From assembly GCF_000512585.2 (NCBI RefSeq), contig NC_089241.1, positions 8,202,001 to 8,266,000 of the forward strand: 64,000 nucleotides of DNA. The letters run 5' to 3'. The translations under genes were made by a program, and so were the position numbers. This document shows positions 12,618 through 25,923 of this stretch, one piece after another. The DNA is from Kwoniella bestiolae CBS 10118 (taxonomy: Eukaryota > Basidiomycota > Tremellomycetes > Tremellales > Cryptococcaceae). Below the pieces are notes generated by a model. That model made no database searches and was not told the DNA's origin. It worked only from the letters and a program-made list of their open reading frames with translations. Each line of letters starts with the position of its first letter. Position 1 is the first letter of the stretch.

Positions 12618-14548
12618 GACTCGTTTTGCAATTGGGGTGTATTCATGTAGATCGGTTGCTTCCTTTTGCTCTTGTTTGTCCGATAGTAGTTGATGAAGGT
12701 TCAGAGATGTGTAAATATCGGTCGTACGTTGAACTATTATTTCGGTTAAAAAGAGAAGCTGACGGATGGTCTTCTCTTGTTATTGTTGTTATTGTTGTTT
12801 TCGTTTGTTCCCCGAAGTTTCCGGTTTTTGATGGTTTGCTTGAGGTTAGGTGTGTGTTGTGTGTGATGAAGATACTGAGATAGTGGGTATGAGACTATAT
12901 AGATGTGATGAGTGTTATGATACGAAAAGTCGAGTGAAAGAATGAGAACTGCGGAATAGCCATGTCAGTCAAGTCACCGTGAAAATGCAAAGTCAAAAGT
13001 CAAAGTTATGATGATCTGCTACGAGTTGACTCTTCTTTCAGGGTAAATTATCGATCTCCCAATTCCAACATTCCTAGAATAGATATTCCACAAATGCTGA
13101 ATTATCCGGTTTAAGACATGCTTTCTGCTCTTTCAACCCAGTCGTATGGATACTTTACATGCTCAACTCGGGAGAAGAGGAATGTGTCCAGAAGTACGAG
13201 TGTGTCAAGGTATATGGAGAGTCACTGGAAATGCGAAGGAACAAAGTTACCATAGTCAAGTATTATACCAGTCGCAGTAGCAGTACCGGTTTTGGTAAGC
13301 TAAGGCTAATTGAGCTACCATGCCAAGGTTTCATCTTGAACGAGTGGTAGCTGGTTGTGGGGTATTGCGGGACGGTAGTAACCCTACCGAATGTGTTCAT
13401 ACAGTAATATAAGGTGAGATGCATGTAGAGATGACAGAATAATCATCGGCGGTGCTTCGAACCACCACGGGATAACATCCAAAACACTGCGTGCAGGTAG
13501 GTGATAAGCGCTGACACATTAATGCACCATGAAGGAGCAAGCCACATTGCACAGTCATAGTTATGAGCTGATGATGGTACAGTGCAGCGACTATAGCCAA
13601 AGCTTTACCGAACAATCACTAGATTGCTCAGTCCAAAAGCCATACATCAAGATGCACGCGTAGTCTTAATGCTATATACCCACAGATGCACAGGCTACCC
13701 GAAACTCTGGAAGCCACCGACTCAAATCCCATTGCCCAGCTGGTCCATCCCGACTGTTCGGAGAAAATGTATACGAAATTACATTGGTAGAGTGGTTTCA
13801 CATGTACGCTAGAGGAGTCAAGATGAAATGACATGTTCAGGTAAGAGCGGAGAAGCGTGTGGAGAGTAGAATGAACCTTTGAAGTGTTTCGGATTACAGT
13901 TGAGAATGCAGAGTGGGAAAGGTGGGAAAAGCGGCGCTCGCATTGAGGGCTGTTGGTTTGTGTGTCAAAGGATTTTTTACCTCCGAGGGGTAAGGTTCCT
14001 CTGCGATTACACCTTAGAGTGTACACATGTGTGTTTGTCTGTGTATGTAGGGAATGGGTATTGGATAGACTCAATCTGGAACGCATGGATCATTCATTGC
14101 GAGGTAGTGTCAGTTGATTGCAAGGAGGCGTCCTTTAACATACCCATTATATGAGTACCGGTACTGGTCGGAAGGGTGTTATCCTAAAATCCAGTTGCTA
14201 CAATCATCAATTCATCAATAAATCAACCGTGTGGATGATGATGGGCATGACAGGGGTCGCATACGTATATAACATCACATCAATCAGATCATTTCCATCA
14301 TCATTTCAACTTACATCTTCATCCAAAATTGGTATCTCCACTCTACCCATGAAATAACCATAAAAATAGAACAGTACGTTAACACGCGACTTGACTCAGC
14401 ATTGAAAAGTTGAAACACATCCCATCGCCACTCCATTCGTTGTTACGTGATTACTACGTCCAACAGTGCTACGACCCCATGCACACCACCACCACCACCA
14501 CTCTCTATCCTATCCTTTTTACCTTTATATAATACATATTCATCATAC
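12618..14548. other. 1.9-kb divergent intergenic region
   Basis: Lies between the GT32 start and the ArfGAP start. Only short scattered ORFs without domain features on either strand. The stretch near 12780-12860 is rich in GTT/TTG repeats and may be leader sequence of the GT32 gene. Long enough for an unrecognised non-coding RNA, but nothing specific is seen. Confidence 0.4.
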
Positions 14549-16345
14549 ATGTCAGCTCCACCTTGTCCGTTCATGAAACTAGCAAAGATGACGATGGAAG
14601 CTCGTCATAAACGTATGCTAGAGGAGACTCTCAAACTACCTGGCAATGGTGAGACGGTTCAGTCATCCTACTCCCACCACTCGACCGCGGCGAGAATGAC
14701 ATTATATGACCATTGAAGTGCCCACCACTAATCACTCTGCATGTTCATACACAGAAACATGCGCAGACTGCCATGCACCTGCACCGAGATGGGCTTCAGT
14801 CAACCTTGGTATATTCCTTTGCGTGGGGTGTGCCTCGGTGCACAGGAAGATGGGCACGCATAAAAGTAGAGTGTGAGTTGGGCTCTATGCTTTGCGGAGC
14901 AAATTGGGAAGTTTGCTGATACTGATACTATCTGTCTTATCCATCTGCCTATACTATTAACATCGTATCAACCTCTGCGTCTTCACCGTCCTATACGACT
15001 ACGTTTACCTTCCACTTCCACCTTGCCCCACCGAACCAACCACCTTTGACGACACCCTATCCCCTCTAATCCCACAAATTATGCCATAACGCACCCATCC
15101 TCCCATCCTTTCAATAATCTGCACCCCTACTTAATATTCCCCATCCCTACCCCAATCACCCTCCACAGTAAATCCGTAACTCTCGACACCTGGACGCGCG
15201 AGCAGATAGTCCACATGCGGGAAGTAGGCAACACATCCTCCAACGCCATATTCAACCCCAACGAGATACTCAACCCACCACCCCCTTCCTACGGACACGA
15301 CGAGCGGGACTCTGAGATCGAACGATATATCAGAAAGAAGTACGAAATGGGTGCATTCAAAGTTGGAACGAAGCCTTCAGCTTCGGGGGGGTACGAACCC
15401 ATCTCTCTTAATCGAGCGAGAGAGAGGGACGGGAGAATCCCTTTTGGTAGTGTCACCGAATCCCACTCCAACTCTCGGAACCCAGAGTTAAACGATATCA
15501 TTTCGTTCACTCAGAAGAACAATCCGTTGATGGTTGGTAATTGGAAAGAAAGGGATTTGCCCGCTTTACCCCCTTCCACATCGTCGTCCAACCCTCCTAG
15601 AAGCAGACCACAGCCTTCTCAAAGGGAGAACGTCCCTGCTCCATGGGCTACACCAAGTACCAACGCCGGGACACCACCGCCATCTCAACCCGTCCAACCA
15701 CAGCGACAGCAAGTGAAAGAATTCGATTTGATCGATTTCAACGGTGCGCAAAGTCAGAATGCCACCCTGCCATTACAGGTGAATATGAGCAGTCAAAACC
15801 AACAGGGGAATGGGTATTTGGGGGTCAACCAACAACACTCACAACAACAAGGATCATTTGGTAATGCGCCAAATGGATTTTCGAGCTCGCCCGTACAAGG
15901 ATACAGCAACAATGGATTCGTACCTTCTCAATCGTTCAATGGAGGATACAATCACATGAACGGGAATGGATTCCAACAAATGAATGGATATAATACTGCC
16001 AACCAAAGCCAAAGCTTGACACCTCAATCGCAATTCAACGGATTCATGGCTTCACCATTGACTCCGAGCTCAACACCAAGTCCTAATATGGCTTTCTCTT
16101 CCTCGCCGTCGTTCGCCCAACAACCTCAAATACAGTTTGGTCAACAACAACAACAGGCATACAACCCATTCCCTCATCAGACATCCTTCGTACAGCCTCA
16201 ACAACAGTCGTTCATGCCTCAACAGCCTCAGCAGCAATATCAGATGGGACAGCAACAACAGTACGGTGGGATGCCAGTGGTTAATGGGTATATGCAACAT
16301 AACGGAGGACAGATGATGATGCAAGGTATGGGGATGGGACATTGA
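14549..16345 (+). CDS. ArfGAP-domain protein (Age2/SMAP-like) with Gln/Asn-rich tail
   Basis: GTPase-activating protein for Arf, acting in vesicle traffic. Exons 14549..14648, 14755..14872 and 15169..16345 give 464 aa. The ArfGAP zinc finger is complete: C36-x2-C39-x16-C56-x2-C59 with the catalytic arginine finger R45 in PRWASVNLG, then HRKMGTH and SVTLDTW. The C-terminal half is low complexity (Gln, Asn, Ser, Met). It contains an FDLIDF clathrin-box-like motif (about residue 190) and a single NPF tripeptide (in QAYNPFPHQ), which bind clathrin and EH domains respectively in related proteins. The second intron is 296 nt, but the domain aligns without a gap across it, so no exon is missing. An in-frame ATG at 14447 would add 34 proline-rich residues. 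I prefer 14549 because MSAP...KLAKMTMEARHK resembles the usual start. Confidence 0.9.
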
Positions 16346-16899
16346 TCATGCCGGAAACGACTTGGAGGGTCTGATATTCTCTTATGTGTATATGTATACA
16401 AAGTAATGACGGTAATATCTGTATATGTTTGCTCCTTCTTTACTCTTGTATATCACCATTTTCTTAACGGATCGAGTTGGGTCACGTTTTAGTCGATAAC
16501 TTTGTTCTCTCTCATACCTCAGTACTTGCTATTATTTGTATCTATTGTACACTTGTTCATTATACATTCCATGATCACATCCAGCATGCATCTTCTTCTT
16601 TCCTTGTAAATTATATGCATACGAGCGAATGCATTAATAGTTTGATATGTGGGTGACTCGACATGAAATGACAATTGCCATTGCCACTGAATTGAGTGAT
16701 ATCGGTGCCTGAAAATTGTTTGCAGTAGAGTACCCAAAATGACTCGAAGTCTGAAAAAGATGCAGTATCAAAATGTCACTTTCACTCAATCTCATCATTA
16801 TCTCATCAAGTCGACTCGCAATCCTACATATACATCTCATACCCTACCCTACATCCTATTCGTCTCTTACTCCTCCCTCTCTATTCATCAGAACCAGAA
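16346..16899. other. Intergenic region ArfGAP/HIS7
   Basis: ArfGAP 3' UTR followed by the HIS7 promoter and leader. Pyrimidine-rich before the HIS7 ATG. No gene seen. Confidence 0.5.
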
Positions 16900-19124
16900 A
16901 TGTCACACCCAACAACAGATACCATCCTCCCCATTCCTGATGTTGCCCAGCCCACAGGTCACCCAAGGGAACACAGACCGAAATTGTATATCCTCGATTA
17001 TGGAGCTGGGAATGTGAGGTCGTGAGTGTGCTTTATCCCACCACTATCCACAAGCTACTTTGTATCAGTGCTCCTATACCATAGACTACACACGCATGTG
17101 AAACTACGGTTTTAGCTGATCTTGCTTTTGCTTGACAGTCTCGCTAATTCGATCAAAAAGCTGGGGTACGAGTTTGAGTGGATAAATGATGAGAGCGATT
17201 TTGACAGAGCCGAGGTGAGCTTTGATTTCACACTTGTGTGCTCTTTTATATAGATGTGTCTGCACTGCGCTTCTATTATCATGCGATCCGGAACATCATC
17301 CTTATACTACCACTTCACATCTCCATCCCAACTGTCTGTAACCCACACCCTGCTTCCTAACCTTGATGATCTCCTCGTCCCATCTCAACCGTGCCCCCCT
17401 GCCCCTATCTATATCATTTGTGCTAATGTCATACCCTCACCCAGAAACTCATCTTCCCAGGTGTCGGCGCCTTCTCCCAAGCTATGGATTCCCTCCGCTC
17501 CTCCGGCCGCTTCGACAGCCTGATCAAATACATCCAAAGCGGTAAACCCTATTTCGGGATCTGTATAGGTATGCAGGTCCTCTTCGCCTCTTCCGAAGAA
17601 TCAAATTCCACCAAAGGTCTAGGGGTGATCGATTACCCCATACGCAAGTTTAGTACAGTGGATGGGGGGAAGAAGAAGACGGTTCCTCATATGGGTTGGA
17701 ATAGTAGTTGGAAATCTTGGCACCCATCCTCCTCCTCCACCTCCTCTTCCTCCACTTCATCGTCAGAGCAAGACAAAGTGATGTTGGATAATGAAGATTA
17801 TTATTTCGTTCATTCCTTTGCTGCCCTCCTCGACCCCTCCAACCCGACCTCAAACGAGAAAATCAAAGACTTTGCGTATACCCTCTCTCGATACGGTTCA
17901 GAGGTCTTCGTATCAAGTGTGAAGAAAGATAATGTCTTTGCATGTCAATTCCACCCTGAAAAATCCGGTCCAGCAGGGTTAGACCTCCTCAAAAGATGGT
18001 TGGAAGCTTCCCCCGAGTCTCTCTCTGCCCCTACCACCTACTCTAGGGGAGTATGGCAGCCCACCAATCCCAGCCCCTCCCGCTCAAGTGGGAATGGTCT
18101 TACAAAGAGGATAGTAGCATGTTTGGATGTAAGGTCAAACGACCAGGGCGATCTGGTAGTAACCAAGGGAGATCAATATGACGTACGGGAGAAATCGACT
18201 TCTACGGGAGAAGGGGGAGTAAGAAACCTTGGTAAACCCGTAGAGCTTTCTCAGAGGTATTACCTAGAAGGAGCCGACGAAATTGCCTTTCTAAATATCA
18301 CATCTTTCCGATCCAGTGCCCTCCTCGATCAACCTATGTTGGATGTCGTCCGTCAAGCTGCCGAGACGGTCTTTGTACCACTCACCATCGGCGGTGGAAT
18401 AAAGGATACCGTCGACCCCGATGGAACTCCCCGATCGGCGTTGGAAGTTGCCGGAGCGTATTTCAGAAGTGGGGCTGATAAAGTATCGATAGGGAGTGAA
18501 GCTGTCTTAGCTGTTGAGGCGCTCTTACAAAGAGAACAGAGAGGGGAAGAACCACTAAGTGGGAAAACGGGGATTGAAACGATTTCAAAAGGGTATGGGA
18601 ACCAGGCTGTCGTCGTGTCGATCGATCCCAAGCGGGTGTATGTGGATACCTCAAATCCTCAATGGAAGGATGAGTTCCCAGCACACCATCTAGAAAGTCT
18701 GGTAATTGGGGATAATGCTACCTCTAGAACTGCACCCGAGGAGAGAGGAAAGGCATGGTGGTATCAGTGTACCATCTCTGGAGGAAGGGACGTAAGGGAT
18801 ATAGATGTCGTCCAACTCGCCAGAGGTGTAGAAAGACTCGGAGCGGGGGAGATTTTGTTAAACAGTGTAGATAGGGATGGCTCAGGTAAAGGGTTCGACC
18901 TGGACCTGATCAAACTCGTGAAGGACGCTGTCTCTATACCTGTCGTTTCGTCCTCTGGAGCAGGTTCACCAGGTGACTTTAAGGAGTTGTTTGAGAGGAC
19001 GGAGAGCGAGGCGGGGCTTGCGGCGGGGATATTCCATAGGAGGGAGGTGGGGATTGATGAGGTGAAGGAAGGGGTGGAAGGAGTGGGGTTGAATGTCAGG
19101 AGATGTGGGCTGGATATTGTTTAG
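16900..19124 (+). CDS. HIS7: Imidazole glycerol phosphate synthase (glutamine amidotransferase:cyclase)
   Basis: Fifth step of histidine biosynthesis: uses glutamine-derived ammonia to convert PRFAR to imidazole glycerol phosphate and AICAR. Exons 16900..17021, 17139..17214 and 17445..19124 give 625 aa. The N-terminal class-I glutaminase domain (LYILDYGAGNVRS; oxyanion strand IFPGVGAF; nucleophile C106 in FGICIGMQ; FHPEKSG carrying the catalytic His and Glu) is fused to a HisF barrel. The barrel shows KRIVACLDVR, DEIAFLNITSF, TIGGGIKD, GADKVSIGSEA, ISGGRD and LNSVDRDGSGKG. This is the normal eukaryotic fusion. It is longer than the yeast enzyme (552 aa) because of a Ser-rich insertion near residue 165 and longer linkers. 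The last exon carries nearly the whole protein. Confidence 0.97.
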
Positions 19125-19692
19125 GTTTGTGGCGTTGAGTGTATTGGGATGGTTTGGGATGGAGGGTACGTCAGTGGAACAGAATAGAATAGAATGGGAC
19201 TTTCTTTAACATAGTTTAGCACGTAGAATCCATCACATTGATTTATTTGGTCATGCATTGATAATACTGTAAGGGTAGAAGTTGGTCTTGCCTTTGATCC
19301 TCCTCACTTTCACTATGTGCCTTGTGGCGAGTTTTTGTTTTTGTTGATTGCGAGCGTGAAAGTATGGATGTCCTGAATGCAAATGTGAGTTGCGCATGTA
19401 GACATGTAGAGCAAGATCATATATACGGTATTCTCTCTGTGCATATTGATGCTGATGGTGACTATAAGCTATATATACTACGAAATACAACATTTGATAA
19501 ATATACAATTAAGCAGAAACGAAGCAAGAGAGATATGCGTCGAACATCTGAATTGTTCGTCTAGATAGATGATCGTACACCACTTCTTGATTTACTTGTC
19601 CTCTTCCAACTCGGTATATTCTTCTACTCCCCAAACGCACCCTTCCCTCTCGCTTCTCCGATTCTCTCGCACCCCATCCTACACCCTACGCC
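19125..19692. other. Convergent 3' intergenic region
   Basis: Between the tail-to-tail ends of HIS7 and the next minus-strand gene. A/T-rich around 19440-19520. Nothing else seen. Confidence 0.5.
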
Positions 19693-21404
19693 CTACTCCC
19701 CATTCATAGCTTTATCAAACTCCACCTCATTCAGCTCATACCCCCATTGCCAAAGACATTGCCTCAGCACCGCACCTACATCTTCATCTTCCACCGCCGT
19801 CTTACCGCCAGATTGCATGAGCTTCTTGAGCAATGCTCTCTTGAACCTTCCGGTGGGTCCAGCAACTTTCATCCCTACGCAATCCACAAAGTCAGCAAAA
19901 TCATCTTAGAATAACCATTACTTCTCTACTCTTCACGATTCAACTTTCGCCTTGCCCAATCAAGTATATTGCTATCTCACCTAACGTGATATTCAATTTA
20001 GAAACAAACAACTCACATCGCCTAACCTGTCGCTCATCGTCGCTCGTCCTCCTCCCCTCCCAGAACCTGACATACCACTGAGCCCACCCTCTCGGATCCT
20101 CTCGCCATATCCATCCTGCCTTCTCCCACTCCTGGAGAGACTGTCCCGCCCTGACTCTGAATCTATTATTCTCCCCATCTGGATCAGGATTACTAAGAAG
20201 CACGGTAGGGCTGGAGAGTGTGAAAGGTAATGAGGCGATGTCGATCGAGGATTTCATAGGTGATTTGAGGATGTTGGAGTATGTATCGCTGAAAACATAA
20301 CGATGTATCAGCTAACGATCTTACTCGATAAGGGATTTATGAGAGTAAGAGACGTCAGAACTCCTGGGGGAGTACAGACCCAGACTCTATAGGCTATAAA
20401 GAACCGGACAATTGAAAACAACAGTGATCACTTACGCAAAAAACCCTCCTCCAAACGCACCCCCACTAAACATCTCCTCAGGCGTCAAATTCGGCGTGAA
20501 CACCCCCCTCCATCTACCCTCAAATACCAACCTCCCGTCCCCTCCCTTCGTAGGCCTCGGCGCAGGCTCATACGACGCTTGCTCTTCGCCATCTCCATAC
20601 TCTGGTCCAGGGGCTAGTTGGATAGTCTTTCCTTTGGGAATGAGAGGTTTGGGTTTTGAGGTCGGTGGTGGTGGAGTTAGGTCGTCGTCGCTGGAAATGG
20701 GAATCACGTAAGCTCCGTTCCAACGTATGAATATCGTCTGACTTTCGGCATATCCCATTCTCGTCAGAAACGATGCAAAGTTCTTATCCTTCCCCATGGA
20801 TGGACATAGCCACTCTCATCCACGAAGAGCATGGCGACCCCTCCACAAACGAATGCGATGACCCGCTCATCCAATCCAATCAGCCCGCATAAGAAATTCC
20901 ACTAACTCAACCAAACTCTTCATCTCCACCTCCCTCTGGGCCAATCTCCCACTCCGTCGTGTAGGTTCCACCTCCCTCCTCAACGCCGCTTCCTTAGCTT
21001 TGAGCTCTCTCCTTCGTCTTGCTTCTGCGGGTGATAAAGTGGGGGTTTTGTTGGGTTTTGACTTGGGGGTTATGCCTAATATGTTTTTGGAGGGGGTGGA
21101 GAGGCCTAGGGAAGCTAGGAGGTCGTCTCGTTCTCTGTGAAGAGACCATGATCAATTTGGATGGTAAGAGGGGTGGGGTTAGTGTGGTGGATAAGATATG
21201 AAGATGGTTTAGGGAGAGATTCGCAGAAGCGATGCCAAGGCAACAGGCAAAAGGCAAAATGGAAGATGAGAAGACAGCGACATACTTGATATTAGCTATT
21301 CTCTCCCTCTCATACTCGTCCAATTCATTCATCTCTTCATCATCCTCCACTGACCCATCGATAGAAGGTTGCTTTTGTCTGATCTCGTCAGCTAGTGTGG
21401 TCAT
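19693..21404 (-). CDS. Conserved fungal protein of unknown function (one intron unresolved)
   Basis: The 3' half is clear: exons 20797..20436, 20288..20017 and 19874..19693 join in frame (271 aa from the Met at 20797). It contains RMGYAESQTIFIRWNG, FEGRWRGVFTPNLTPEEM, GAFGGGFF, WIWREDPRGWAQWYVRFWEG and RRWMKVAGPTGRFKRALL. The dense conserved-looking Trp/Gly pattern resembles an uncharacterised eukaryotic family I remember only vaguely. The 5' part (21404..21286 and 21134..about 20870) encodes DEYERERIANI, DDLLASLGL and a basic PTRRSGRLA segment, and would by itself stop at 20867. The parts are in different frames and only about 70 bp separate that stop from the Met at 20797. I infer one gene with an intron between about 20920 and 20790, but no strong donor is visible. 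Two very close genes remain possible. Confidence 0.55.
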
Positions 21405-22045
21405 GTCGCTTTGTGTCTATTGTGTTATGAGAGGGCGGCGTATTATCGACACGAAGTAGGAAGTACGAAAGGGATATTGGCAGGACAAGGTAAGATGGGA
21501 TGGGATGGGTTCTCAGTGGTGATAATAATGGTAATTCTATCGTCACTTGTTGAATATGGTCAAGAGGAGAAGACAGATGGACGATAGTAATTTGATATCT
21601 CTGAGGTAAGTTAGTAACTCTTCTCAACTTTGCTAAACTCTACGCGTCGATCGAAAGTATGGAGAATAAAGAGTATGACGTCACCTCCACCTTCTCCTCG
21701 TCGAGCTCAAGGTTCTATTTACTTCACTCCTACCATATCTCCATATTCCCTTGAGAGAAGATGACAGAGTAGAATATCTTTGTACACGCTGCATAGATAA
21801 GATAAATCATACCATATCATTGAACACATAATCAAAAGAACCAAAAACCACCCACCAAAGGGCGGGAAAGAACCTAGAAACATATTAAACAAAAAAATAG
21901 GTCAAACTTAGACTTCTTGCAACGTCAATCCAAGTATCAATTCACACCATTCTTTCTTCTTCCTTCGTTCCTTTCTCGTCGCAATTCAATCCTTCGTGTG
22001 TCTCAGAACATCACCCGTAAATACATGTAAACCAGAACCGCCGAT
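21405..22045. other. Intergenic region upstream of unknown gene, downstream of ACS1
   Basis: Promoter of the 21404 gene and 3' UTR of acetyl-CoA synthetase. A/T-rich with several A runs at 21780-21910. No gene seen. Confidence 0.5.
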
Positions 22046-25000
22046 TTACTTGGCAGCACCAGCAGCTACCTTGTTCTTAACTACAAACATTCACGAAATA
22101 CCATCAGCCTCATACTCATACTCTTACTCTTGCGGTATGAACAGAAACAAACGACTCACTCTCATCAACGATCGTAGGATCAGCAATCGAAGACAGATCA
22201 CCCAACTGATCCCCTTCACCAGCTACAATCTTTCGTAGGATACGTCTCATGATTTTACCTGATCGTGTTTTAGGTAGGTCGGTGACGAGGTACTACGGAA
22301 ACCGACCAACAATTAGCATGGTCATTCGCAATTCTCCCCTTTTAAGTCGTGGAGTACAAGCCAAGACTCACGATCTTCTTGGGAGCAGCAAACGGTCCGA
22401 TAACCTTCCTAACCTGAATAGCCAATTCCTTGTTCAAGTCTGCCTCTTTGGTCGATTTCAAGTCGAATTCTGGTTTCATCGTAACGAAGGCGTACACGGC
22501 TTGACCAGTGATATCGTCGTGGGATCCGACCACGGCAGTTTCAGCTACTCCCTTGTGGAGGATCAAGGCTGATTCCACTTCGGCGGTGGAGAGTCGGTGG
22601 CCCGATACGCTGTCAGGTCAGAGATATCAGCATGTTGGTCTCGCAAACTGAAATAGAAACGTATGGATTCGAGGGCAGCAGAAAGTCCGGAGACTGAATA
22701 AGAGAAACCTACTTGATAACATCTAATCATACGTGAAACAAGAAGATCATCAGCTAACAATCCACATCAAACCAATAAGACTGTACCCACCATCAACTCT
22801 TCCCTTGATCCAGATATATCCATCATAATCCCTAGCAGCACCATCCCCAAAGAAGAAATACCCAGGATAAGGTTTCATGTAAGTCTCCAAATACCTCTTA
22901 TGGTCTTTGAACACCGTTCGCGCAAGCGAAGGCCAAGGTTTCTTAGCGACCAGGACACCTTCCACATCGTTCCCTTCAAGTACCTGTCCAGATTGGGGAT
23001 CGATAATATCAACGTCCATACCGAAGAATGGGAACGTTGCTGAACCGGGTTTGGTGGAGATAGCTCCGGGAAGGGGGGTAACGACGATTGACCCAGTCTC
23101 GGTCATCCAGTATGTATCTACGATAGCACAGTTCTTTTTACCTGCGAAATCATTATACCAATGCCACGCTTCAGGATTGATAGGTTCTCCTACTGATCCC
23201 AGGACTCTGAGAGAGGACAAATCATGGTTCTTGACGTGTTCTTCACCCATTCGTCGGAGTAATCTGATAGCTGTTGGGGCAGTGTACAAGTGAGTGGCCT
23301 TCCATTTATCGACAAAGTCCCAGTATCGAGATGCGGTAGGGTAGACGGGTGTAGACTCGAATACGGTGGTAGTCACCCCATTGGCGAGAGGACCATAGAC
23401 GATGTAAGTGTGACCGGTGATCCATCCTACGTCGGCCATACAGGCGAATTTGTCGGTAGGGTGAACATCGAACACGTATTTGACGGTGAGATAGGCACCA
23501 AGGAGGTATCCGGCGGTACAGTGGACTACACCCTTGGGTTTACCGGTGGATCCGGAGGTCTAAACGAGCAGTGTCAGTAAATAAGCGCCGCACGTGAGGT
23601 ATGTATAGATGTCACTCACGTAAAGGATGAAGAGAGGATCTTCTGAAGCCATAGGCTCACAAGGGCAATAAGTGGGCACTTTGGCACATTCCTCGTCCCA
23701 CCATTTGTCTCGTCCTTCAGTGAAAGGCACTTTGTTTCCGGTTCGTCGGAGTACGAGGACGTGTTCAACAGCAGGACATGATTGGAGAGCAGCGTCGACG
23801 ACTGGTGATGGAGAACACACGAGTCAGCACTGGAAAGAAGGCTGCCAGGAACAGGCATGGTGACACTCACTAGCTTTGGTAGCGATGGATTTACCACCTC
23901 GTCTTCCTTCGCTGTAAAATGAACAAGATGATCAGCATGCCTCTTCGTCAACTGCTAAATAAGAGGGATAAATTTACTCAGTAGTGATCAACACCTTACA
24001 TTCACAATCATTGACTCTATCTCTCAATGATTCCGCGGAGAAACCAGCGAAAACCGCAGAGTGGACAGCTCCGATCCTGGCACAAGCCAAGAAAGCAGCG
24101 GCAGCCTGCCATGTCATGGGGAGGCTGGGTGGAGAAAAAGGGATTACGGTTAGCGTATACGAGTGGAAGGGATAGAAGTGCGTGAAGCGGGAAGAGCAAC
24201 AACTCACTAGACAGAAACAGCGTCTCCCTTCTTCACACCCCAAGATTTAAGTACGTTCGCCAATCTACAAGTCTCCCTCATCAATTCGGCGTAGGATATC
24301 TCCCTAGATTCGGAGGGTTCGTCCGCCTCGTAGATGATAGCTGTTTTGTCGGGGTTGGCGTAGAAGTGTCTGTCGAGACAGTTGTACGAGGCGTTGAGAG
24401 TTCCTTCGGGGCTGTGGGGTGGGGCGGGAGAGGCGGTATCAGCATGGCTCTCCGCTTGATGCGCACTTCCGAGTGAGAGAAAAGGGTGAAGATGGCTAAG
24501 GGAGAAAAGGAGACTACAGCCACTGAAGAGTACAAGATATACCACTCTTCTTCAGACAATATAATGGCAATAAAAGCTAAGAGTAGACAGAAAGAATGAC
24601 AATACTCTACAACCACCCACCCAACCAAGCAAAGAACCACTCACAACCACTGAACATCCCCCTCCGCAAACCCACCCGCTCTAACAGTCTTAAAAGGGGT
24701 ATACCAATCCAAGCACTCCCTAGCCTTCTCGGCCCACCACTTATCGCTATCAGGTCCGACCGTCTTCTTCCATTCGGTTAGGTATGCCTGGTAGTTTGGT
24801 CCGATATGGGGTTTCGGTCTCCCCTCTTCTCCCCTCAGTCTAGGTGGGGGAGGGAAGAGGTCTTCAGACTCTGGGACGGAGTCTGGTAGGGGATGGACAT
24901 GGTGGACTACGTTTTCTGCTGCTTGCATTGTGGATTGGACGAGCTGTGGTGTCGGAGTGGGCATTAGTATGGTATATGTATTTGGGGGTCGATTATAAAT

Positions 25001-25168
25001 TGGAAGAGGGAGTGGGGTAGGAAGAATACCAAACACAACACTCTTCTTTGTTTGATGGTACATACACTCGGTCGACCGGGGAGAAGCACAGACCAAAGTG
25101 GGGAAAAGGTTCAAAGGAAGCTCACTCACACCGTTGACTGTATCCTTAAGACTGTCTATCGTCGACAT
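22046..25168 (-). CDS. ACS1: Acetyl-CoA synthetase (acetate-CoA ligase)
   Basis: Activates acetate with ATP and CoA to acetyl-CoA for carbon assimilation, lipid synthesis and histone acetylation. Exons (minus): 25168..25130, 24943..24645, 24411..24208, 24124..23978, 23911..23871, 23801..23620, 23559..22791, 22722..22713, 22609..22372, 22292..22160, 22080..22046. All eleven join in frame to 698 aa. Signature blocks in order: the N-terminal ACAS region ([29 protein letters not shown]), [10 protein letters not shown], phosphate loop [43 protein letters not shown], and [16 protein letters not shown] with the invariant catalytic, acetyl-regulated lysine. The C-terminus is GAAK, without a PTS1 signal. 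One exon is only 10 nt, yet it supplies the invariant VIN before VSGHR. The first intron has a tactaat branch point. Confidence 0.97.
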
Positions 25169-25923
25169 GATGATGGATGTACTCTCAATTTGATTCAGGT
25201 GGTAGAAGATGGATAGTGTGATGCTCGTCTACCTAGTAGCTGTAATTTGGTCTGTTCTCGACTAGTACACTATTAACTGTTGTTATTAAACGAGGTGTAA
25301 TGGTACAAAGTAATGTTAGGAATGTCATTCGACCATTGTACCATCAAACAGGGTCTTATAAGGAATTCAGACAGGGTTATACATCAACTACCCGAAGCAA
25401 CCGAGTACCGGACCAATCACCTGTTTAGTAATCCGGTTATATCAACTACTAAATTATATCCGAATATAACGTATTACCCCATAAAAAAGAATAGTACCAC
25501 TCGGGTGTATACACAACCGTATGATCCATCTCATTCACCACTGGTAGAGAGTGCTCCGCCATACATCATGATAATGTCCACATATCTCGGTCATACTCTA
25601 TCTCTCATATATTCCCACCCACTCATGATTACCTCACCAAGTACGAGTATGCTTAATTCTTGGAATACGTCCCACTGAAGCGCAAGATCGGTTATCTTCG
25701 GTTCTTCTGATCGTGTGAACAAAGGTCGGCTATCTCTCAACAACAATGACAATGACAACTTTGTATCCTCCGTATTGACCATGCACTACGATCGACATAC
25801 TGTCAGACTTGGCATCACCACTAACATCTCCCTGTGAAGCCGACTGCAGACCATACTACACACTATATACAATTCATCATACCCTCGTACTCTTACTACT
25901 ACAGTACCCTATTAGCAACCCTC
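25169..25923. other. Intergenic region ACS1 promoter / SEC5 3' end
   Basis: About 750 bp. A/T-rich near 25260-25500, presumably the ACS1 promoter. No gene seen on either strand. Confidence 0.5.

Noticed and set aside
13440..13520. tRNA-like B-box (ggttcgaagc on the minus strand)
   Set aside because: No A-box, acceptor stem or anticodon arm could be paired around it.
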